Source: Marsupella aquatica (Eukaryota; Marchantiophyta). From it: 64,000 bases of DNA. The stretch covers positions 2,356,001 to 2,420,000 of the forward strand of contig OZ316891.1 of assembly GCA_973895155.1 (NCBI GenBank), in the 5' to 3' direction. Positions 56,901 to 64,000 of this stretch are shown in pieces (position 1 is the first letter of the stretch; every line of letters begins with the position of its first letter). The position numbers and the translations under genes were made by a program. The notes under the pieces were generated by a model that was given only the letters and a program-made list of their open reading frames with translations, had not been told where the DNA came from and did not search any database.

Positions 56901-59900
56901 TCTCAGCCGAGTTTGAGCTGTAGAAGAATGATGCACACCACAAATATGAAACTCAGTCGAAAGCTTTCATCATATTCTAGGACTTAATGTTCAATTCATG
57001 AATGCTCCTTGCATGTTGCAAAATTTTGCATCTGCTCTGATGCTCAAGAATACAAACGACAAACGGCACAGGCAGGTGAACATGGAGGTAAACGCAGCAT
57101 ACTTTAAAAGAAGACCTCCTTTGTTTAGAAGACTCGATGGCACTGTCCCCGTGAGGTTGTTGTTAGACACAAATCTGTCCCATCCAAAACACAGATCGTC
57201 AGAGACCCGTCCCCCTCCCTAAGACCTTTCGACAGAACCTTGCAAAGTGGAAGACTTCATAGAATTACTTACCGAGAGAACTTACATGAGAAAAGAAACC
57301 CCTGGATATTACTTGCATGGAGATAGAAATTTCGTCTAAGAGTTTGAACTTACACTTCGGTTAGCTGGTCAAGCTTCCCTAAAGAGCTTGGGAATGCCCC
57401 GCTAAGTTGGTTGTTCTGCAGATGTCTGTAGTGATACAAGCCAAAGTATGTGAGAATAACGAATCGACCAAACGATGTCTGCTAGAATACACAGAAATTT
57501 GCCTAAGTGAATCGAATTATCTGCATTAACTTGTAACTCATATCTTCTTGGGCTCAGAGGAGAATATTGAAAGGCTATGGAACCGCTTACAAAGTTTGTA
57601 ATGCAGTCAATTGGGACAGATCCGGAATGTTCCCAGTTAGCTGATTGTTGTCAAGCCACCTAGCATAGGCATCAGTATGCAGGTCAATAGGAAGGAAAAG
57701 AATCTCCATCTGTGAATGGACACTACCGAGCCCACTGGTCCTCATTCGATGAATACATAGAACAAATTTGGATGCTTCATGGACTGATTCTTCTTCCCTA
57801 AATATAAATTTCATAGAAGTTCAAGAATTTTCTAAATATAGAAGGAAATGATGTCCAGTGCCCGAACGAAGTGCAATCTACGAGGGAACCTGCGTCTTAG
57901 AGAGCCAAAGCAAAGTCTTACAAGTTGATCAAGCTTGTCATTTGTCCAATGGCTCCGGGGATGCTGCCAGTTAAATTTCTTCCCGAGAGATTTCTGATGT
58001 CCAAAACAGAACAAGATTTTCATGAACTCAGTTTTGCAGAAAGGATCTTCATATCAAACGGATACCACCAATCGAAAGTCTGCCAGATTTAAAAGGGAAA
58101 AACTACTGATTGGCTCGCCTAATTGAACACATAAATTGTACGTCATTTTCTTCACCGCTCCAAGGAAATTGCGAGTCCATGCAAAATATTTTCGGAAATC
58201 CATGTTCATCTGTTATAGCCATTCCGTAACTTCTTGCTCCAGCAAGGACCCAAAACATTCATTAAGACGGTCCTAAATTCTGCATTTTGTGACGGTTGGG
58301 GTGCACCACGGCCTTGACTCCTCTTTCATGTCATTCATTTGTCTTTCATTTGTCTTTCATTTGCCTTCCATACTTCGCTAATTGCAGAGAAGCATACAAA
58401 AACCGTTTGTATTTTCTCTCAAATTTATGGATTCTACAGTCCCCATATGAGAAAAGACCGAATTACATTTCTGTGACTCTCGGTGGCGAATCTGAGCTGC
58501 AGGTGAGGAAATTCCAGGGAGCTGGTAAGCACGGGTCGCCAGGAGTTTCTACTGCTGGAAGTTGCAGAGTGAATGTGGAAAGAGCGTCAACTGCAAGAAG
58601 GACCACGAAGAAATAGCGTAAATCGTGGTTGCAGCACAATGTTGCCAATCACGCAAATTAGTGAATCGTGGTTGCAGCACAATGTGGCCAATCACGCAAA
58701 TCAAAAGATAGAAAAATAATTTTCAGCAAGCTTGAAAAGTATTCGCTCACCATCTCCGGAATACGTCCCAGGGACTTTGGGCAAAATTTGATATACCTCC
58801 AAAGCGTTCAGGAGAGGATTCAAAGTCGAGACATTAGTTTTAACGAGACTAAACTCTACAATAGCTGGGAGGGAGGCGTTGTTAAATCCAGGCTCGAAGG
58901 CTGTGAAGACACCCGCGTCTCTTGCAAGGTTGAGGGGCAATCCATTGAACAAAGTATTGTTGATGTTAATAGTGAAGCTGAATTCCCGGATATCAGCTGA
59001 TCCAAGGTTTTGTATCTCCGCAAAGTAAAGGGTGGCGTAGCAAAACGCCGGGAAAGAGCTCGGCAGATTGAGTCGGTAGGAGAGGGAACCTTGTCCCCCT
59101 ACAGCGGCTGTCTGCATTACTTTTAGCGGAGGAACGTCACCAACCTTGTTCACAACAACATTCTGACTAGTGCTGATGCTGCCTGTTCCGGGTGCTTGTC
59201 CCTGAAGAGCCGAAACCTGGTCTGAGACCCAAATCCGATCCACTGGGTCGGCTGGGAATCTGCAGGTGAAGCAGCAATCAAAATGCTCAGCTCATTATTA
59301 TCAGTTGATTGGTCAAAACTAAAGCCACGAAGAGTGGAGACGTCATTCTTCATTTCCTGCAAGTGACCTGTAACTTCATCCACACCAAGAGGCCCCTTGG
59401 ACATTGACGAACTTGCTGTATGCAACATAGCAGTGCTCGATTGAAGAAACGGGATGGGGTATCAAATACCCAACTAGTATATTGGCTAAATTCAAACTTG
59501 TCCACTCATTACTCATTCAATTTGTCATTCGCATTGCACTGAAGAGCTTTACTGGCCAATATATCAAAAGACATTAAACGAAAAAGCTAGGGGAGGGAGA
59601 AAAACTCCGAACAGAACAACCAAAATTTTAAAAACAGATATTTCTCATAACAATAGGACCAATTGAAAGGAATTCTCACCGTACAGAGTCTGTCGAGGGG
59701 GCACCGAAATTTATCCTGGCTATACTTGTCAAAAAATTCGTTTTTATGTAAGGGAGCGAATACATTGCTCCAATAAGAGGTCTCAACTCCAAGGTTGAGA
59801 TGAAGGGCGAGCCAGTTGACCCCGCTACGAGACACACTACAAACCCATTGCCGCTAGTCGCGACGGCAATGAACTCGTTGAAATATGGATACGTTGCATT

Positions 59901-60594
59901 GATAATTGACACTGTAGCCCAAGGACTGGCGTCAACCGAGATGGAGAAAGTGGGGTAAGCACTTGCGCTATCATAATTCCCGTACAAAAACGTTGCACGC
60001 ACCAAATAGCGACTGCTGACATTTGCTGGGCCGATGTTGAAGCAATACTTTCCATTCCCGTTTTCATTAGTAGTTGGAAAGTATCTCAAGGTCTGGAGAG
60101 GCACACTGCCGGTCACAGATGAACTGAGTTTTGCTACTAATCCACCATTTGTGTAGTTTGCATCTGGTACCCACACAATCCCTGTGATTGGATCCGTATA
60201 CGTGGACACCGCTCCGCAATCTATGCTCACAAAGCCCCCTGCAGACAATTAAATTGTATCAAATTCTGCGAGCCAGGGTCGCAATTCTGAAGGTTGAATT
60301 CGATTCAATACAGTCTCATGAGTATGTGCTTTGCAAGAAATCTGGAGGTCAGAGAATTTTATATCTTTCAATTAGATTGATTCTAACTGGCACCCGTGAG
60401 AGATTAATCTTGATTTCATCATAATTTTCAGACTTCTGACCCTGGTATTCAAGAAAGCTAACTCTTTCCCTTCCCCATTGACGTATGCTTAGACCTCCCA
60501 CCAAGCCAAGGAATGTACCTGGCTGAGCCTGGACGGTCAGTCCTTGACAGTAAATGAGACACAGACAGAATCCAAGCGCTTGAAATCTCTTCAT
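53958..60594 (-). CDS. Malectin-like/LRR receptor-like Ser/Thr kinase, LRR-I subfamily (15 exons)
   Basis: The exons (minus strand) are 60594-60519, 60238-59680, 59259-58751, 58590-58467, 57993-57922, 57659-57591, 57425-57354, 57174-57103, 56827-56625, 56269-56016, 55838-55712, 55537-55469, 55186-55000, 54839-54704 and 54317-53958. All junctions are GT-AG with matching phases, giving 962 residues. In order: signal peptide (1-23), malectin-like domain (about 27-380, with GFVSIDCG and [11 protein letters not shown]), LRR cap (GDPCLPAPW) and about four LRRs (418-517, encoded by 69-72 nt phase-2 exons), membrane helix (541-567), kinase (about 620-890) and a Ser-rich tail. Kinase motifs are complete: GSGGFG (632-637), K654, E670, HRD (750-752), DFG (770-772). 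It is therefore an active-type RD kinase at the plasma membrane. The architecture matches Arabidopsis At1g67720-type proteins; the ligand is unknown. Confidence 0.93.
58617..58702. repeat. 42-bp tandem duplication in receptor kinase intron 3
   Basis: The word ATCGTGGTTGCAGCACAATG, followed by GCCAATCACGCAAAT, occurs at about 58620 and 58662 between exons 3 and 4. It lies just beyond the exon 4 acceptor, so it lengthens the intron without touching coding sequence. Confidence 0.85.
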
Positions 60595-63500
60595 TTCTCC
60601 CAATAACGGTCCTTGGCGACATTAGTAACACCAGCTTGTCACAACCGAGATGGCGTAAAATCCCATGGCCGAACAGACACCACTCCTCCTGCCCCTTGCT
60701 GACCCATAGAGTTCCAGTCCAAAATTTAGTTTCTTCCTCTACCAAACTCTTTCTAAAAGGTACTGAATCCTCTGTACGGTTCCTGTCATGTGATTCTGTA
60801 CAATTCCCTCACGATAACCCTTGGGCAAAAAGTTGTTATCCTCTCAACGAACCAGAACCCACGGTCAGCTTCCTGTGCAATCATTCATCCGACCATAGTC
60901 ATCCATTTCACCATTGTCCAGTAAAGCTGCAGCTTCTGCGTCCGAGTGAAGTCCACCTCCACCTATCCATCGCTATCAAACCATTGCCAACGAAATGAAT
61001 CCAGACTTCCCCTCTTTGAGATTCGCTTCTGTTCTTCACCACCTCAATCCCGAAGTCCACCCAGACTTCGATCACTGAATTCTTGTTGTGATTCCATTTT
61101 CACTTCTCAAGTGATTACTCCCATCTGTTCCTCCTGCTCTTCCCAATTGAAGTCTCGACACTAGTTTCCAGCTCGACAGTCTTCTCTCGTCTCAGTCCAC
61201 TTCGTCTGCCATCAGTCTTCTCAGCTCTCTATCAACTTAGCAACCCACTACTGAATCAAATCATCAGAGTCCATCGTCCAAATCAGCTTTGACGCGTTCT
61301 TCTTTCCTCTGGCCAGAATCACATAGACCAAGACAAAAGATTGCTACAGCTCCTGCTCCTTTTTCTCCAGGCTTCTTTCGTCCGTCAAGAGTTCGAGACC
61401 TCCAGAAAGGTACATCGCAGACAACGTGACCACTAAGATTTGCCCCGTGTACTTTTCGTCAACCCCTGTGTTTCTCTTTTTCCTTTCTTTTCCCTGAAAA
61501 AGAAAGTTTTACAGAGAAATCAAGGCTCATATTGCAGCGAACAATTCGTGGAGCTGGCTTCGGGTCGGGACATAATCGTTTCGTCAAAATCCAATCCAAT
61601 GCAATCCAAGCCCGACTCGGTGCTTCACACAAGTCACATGCCTTTCCAATCTACAATAAAACATTTTTTCCCGGCCAGTGCTTTCCAATACACCTCCAAT
61701 CCCATCCCATCCCATCCCATCCCATCCCACCTCGTGCATCACACAAGTCACATGCAACGCACAGTCGTAAGCACGAGGGAACAGGAGGACCTGGAGGCCC
61801 GGTCGTCAGTCCCCAGTCCCCACCCACCCTGTCCCTAATAAATAAAGAAAGCAAGGCCGCCGAGACATCTCAGTCTCTCCTGCCGCCGGCCAATCGAGTG
61901 ACCGTACTCCCACTTTGTACGGCAGACCGCCCCCCGTGAGGACCGACCCTTCGCCCGATCTAGGCGGTTCACGTAGGGAATCTACGGCCCCAGTAGCCCT
62001 CGAAGCCGAGTGAGTGCGGTACAGTCCACTGGTACGAGCGACCACGGCAGGCCCCCCTGTCCCCGGCAGGGCTCGATTGCCAGTCCGTTCAATTAATTTA
62101 CCTTTCCCGGTGAGGACTCCCATCAGCCGATCACTCCCTCCGGACGGGACTGTCGAGACTGGACTAGACAGTAGAAATGACGTGAAATGGTTCTGACTTC
62201 TGAAACGTGGCCCACAGAATCATATTGTAAAGTAATGTCGAATTTGTGGACCTCTCGCATCCCAAACGTTTTGGGTGCAGAAGCTCAGAAGAGATTTTTA
62301 GAAACGTGTATTTGAACTAGGATAACATGTTGTTTTGAATCAAACTACTTCACTTTCATATAAAAAGGATTTAAGAACTTCTACTTACTTTGGGACCACG
62401 GCCATAGAAAAACCCTCCATGCAGACCCGTTGATTTAAGACCGTGACTTGGGGCCAGCTTGTTTCAGTGTCACTTCAGGTCCAAAGAGTTCTGCTCCAGG
62501 TTCAGCTTTGCTATGCACTTGCCTGTAACACGGGCTCCAAACCTCTCTGGTGGGTCTACATGTGTGATGCACTTGTAACAGTATAGGGATTTATTTATTT
62601 TACAAATAGGAAACTGGGTGTCTTCGCCAGTCAGCAGCTTGCTCAAAGGTCGTTTCCCATAGAATTATTTCTAAAAAATCAGTATTTCAAAGTAGTGTGA
62701 GAAAGATCTGATTTGGGACTTGCACATGTGAGCAGTTGAGCACGAGCCCCAACTTACATTATTTAAAGGTAAAGTAGATGAGCACGAGCCTCAGCTCAGC
62801 TCTACATTACACAAGACTGATCGTGGAGCCTTTTTCCTTGAATGTACATTTTATGGTGAAACTTAAACCAGAGGGTTGTCCAACATGTAGGAGGCTACGC
62901 TGATCCCCTAATCAATGGACCTAAAGATTGTGCGTTATTCATGGAGCTAGGGTCTCATGATCACAAATTGAAACTGGGAGCCAAATGTTAAATGTAAACG
63001 TATTACAAAAAGGAAAAACAAGTTGGAGCACATCAATAGCCCAAGGTGGGTTGTGAGTGATCACCAAAAAGGATGTCAATCTAACATCCCCTACCAAGAG
63101 ATACGTGTGGGGGAACCCTCTCCTCCTCGTGCACAAACATGAGACTGTCTGCTGGACGAGAGTGTGTGATTTTGGTGGGATGCTTCCAGGCTCATGATTC
63201 CGTAGCGGTGGGCCATCTTCTCATTGGTGCAAGATAATTGTCAAGCTCGTCAATCCCAACAACAATATACCTGAACATATCCCAAGTGGCTACATTTTAA
63301 AAGCAGAAAACTGCCTTGAGCATCACCTGCCACAAAACTTTTTGCATGGCTGGTCAGCCAGCGAGGTTTGATCCCAACGTTCCACATTTTGCAAGTCGGC
63401 CTAGTTAAGAGACAATTTCTAGAGTGAGTGAGCATGTAGATATCGCGAACTGTAGAGTGAGCATGTATATATCGCGTACTGTAGCGACGAATGTATAATG

Positions 63501-64000
63501 ATTCCTTTCCACATCAGTACACCGATCTCTACTGCAGCTCGTCCATTGTAATCAATTGTAAAAGAACCAATCTGCACGTTGGTCAGGATCGCGATTGTAG
63601 CACGGACTTCCCATGCAGTCCTGTTTGGAAACGACTGACAACGATTATAAATTAAGTGAGAAATTTTGGTCCCAGTAACTATGCAATCCCTCAGATCGAA
63701 GAGTGACACATTCAAATGTAGACTGCGTTAGCCGAGAGTTCTGCAAGAATGCTGTCATATACTTATTAGTTCCTCGGTCAGTTCTAAAAGTCCGCTGATT
63801 GTGTCTTTCCCACACAGCATCTTGTCACTACAGTAGTTATGGATCTCCTCGGTGTGATCTCGATTCCAGTGGTTCAGATGCCCTGTTTGTTTTTTGTTTC
63901 GAACGGTTACTTTTCTTAGTAAAATTAAGATAAGGTTCAGGTGTCTTTGTCTTTGATGCTGGAAGTTTCCCATCGACAGTATCGGTAGTATTATAGTCAT
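60595..64000. other. Upstream flank of the receptor kinase and unassigned right end
   Basis: The part nearest 60595 must hold the receptor kinase promoter and leader; it is pyrimidine-rich on the plus strand to about 61440. A (CCCAT)n microsatellite lies at 61701-61730, flanked by a 22-bp direct repeat (CACACAAGTCACATGC at about 61627 and 61742). A GC-richer block at 61860-62160 has no recognisable RNA or protein. A 31-bp near-repeat (GTGAGCATGTAKATATCGCG) lies at about 63426-63485. Minus-strand frames at 63419-63715 and 63755-64000 have no recognisable domain and may or may not be exons of a gene continuing beyond the window. Confidence 0.45.
61701..61730. repeat. (CCCAT)n microsatellite
   Basis: Five perfect CCCAT units followed by CCCAC. 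It lies about 1.1 kb upstream of the receptor kinase start codon and is a likely length-polymorphic marker. Confidence 0.9.

Noticed and set aside
61440-62196. Overlapping plus and minus frames around the CCCAT microsatellite
   Set aside because: The frames are driven by the simple repeat and GC-rich DNA. No conserved protein features are present.
63419-64000. Two minus-strand frames at the right edge
   Set aside because: The first has a plausible ATG and protein-like stretch, but no domain, no clear splice partners and no stop context to support a gene. It may be an exon of a gene beyond the window, but this cannot be judged.
1-64000. CRISPR arrays, bacterial operons, rRNA or tRNA genes
   Set aside because: The repeats are tandem or inverted, not regularly spaced with unique spacers. 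I found no tRNA T-loop consensus in a cloverleaf context and no rRNA-like sequence. Gene structure is eukaryotic.

Overview
The window is nuclear DNA of a land plant. Three things show this: spliced genes with GT-AG introns, a Ty1/copia LTR retrotransposon primed by initiator-Met tRNA, and a malectin-like/LRR receptor kinase together with a plastid-targeted green-lineage protein. The low gene density, the tandem pair of secreted beta-lactamase-fold genes and a plant HdeD-like membrane protein suggest a non-seed plant, possibly a bryophyte. That last step is inference; no sequence search was available.

Layout. 1.3-2.0 kb (-): an intronless six-helix HdeD/DUF308 protein. 3.4-10.5 kb: a complete but decayed copia element with two LTRs, a 5-bp target duplication, PBS, PPT, and broken gag, protease, integrase, RT and RNase H. 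12.9-14.1 kb: a long imperfect inverted-repeat (foldback) element. 14.7-16.9 and 21.5-23.7 kb (+): two paralogous two-exon genes for secreted serine beta-lactamase/transpeptidase-like proteins. 28.1-28.8 kb (+): mitochondrial ribosomal protein bL12m. 29-41.5 kb: gene-poor DNA with MITE-like elements and a degenerate array of about 95-116 bp units (38.2-39.1 kb). 41.6-44.3 kb (+): a seven-exon plastid membrane protein. 46.9-47.4 kb (+): a GNAT N-acetyltransferase. 49.2-49.7 kb: a second foldback element. 54.0-60.6 kb (-): a 15-exon malectin-like LRR receptor kinase. 60.6-64 kb: no gene that can be supported.

The genes do not form a pathway; they look like unrelated single-copy housekeeping or signalling loci separated by repeat-rich DNA. 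The one true cluster is the beta-lactamase-like pair. Both copies keep the SxxK, YSN and KxG active-site motifs, an N-terminal signal peptide and an intron at the same codon, but only the upstream copy has a hydrophobic C-terminal tail. Exon models were built by hand. Each multi-exon model is consistent in splice phase from ATG to stop, which is the main support for them.
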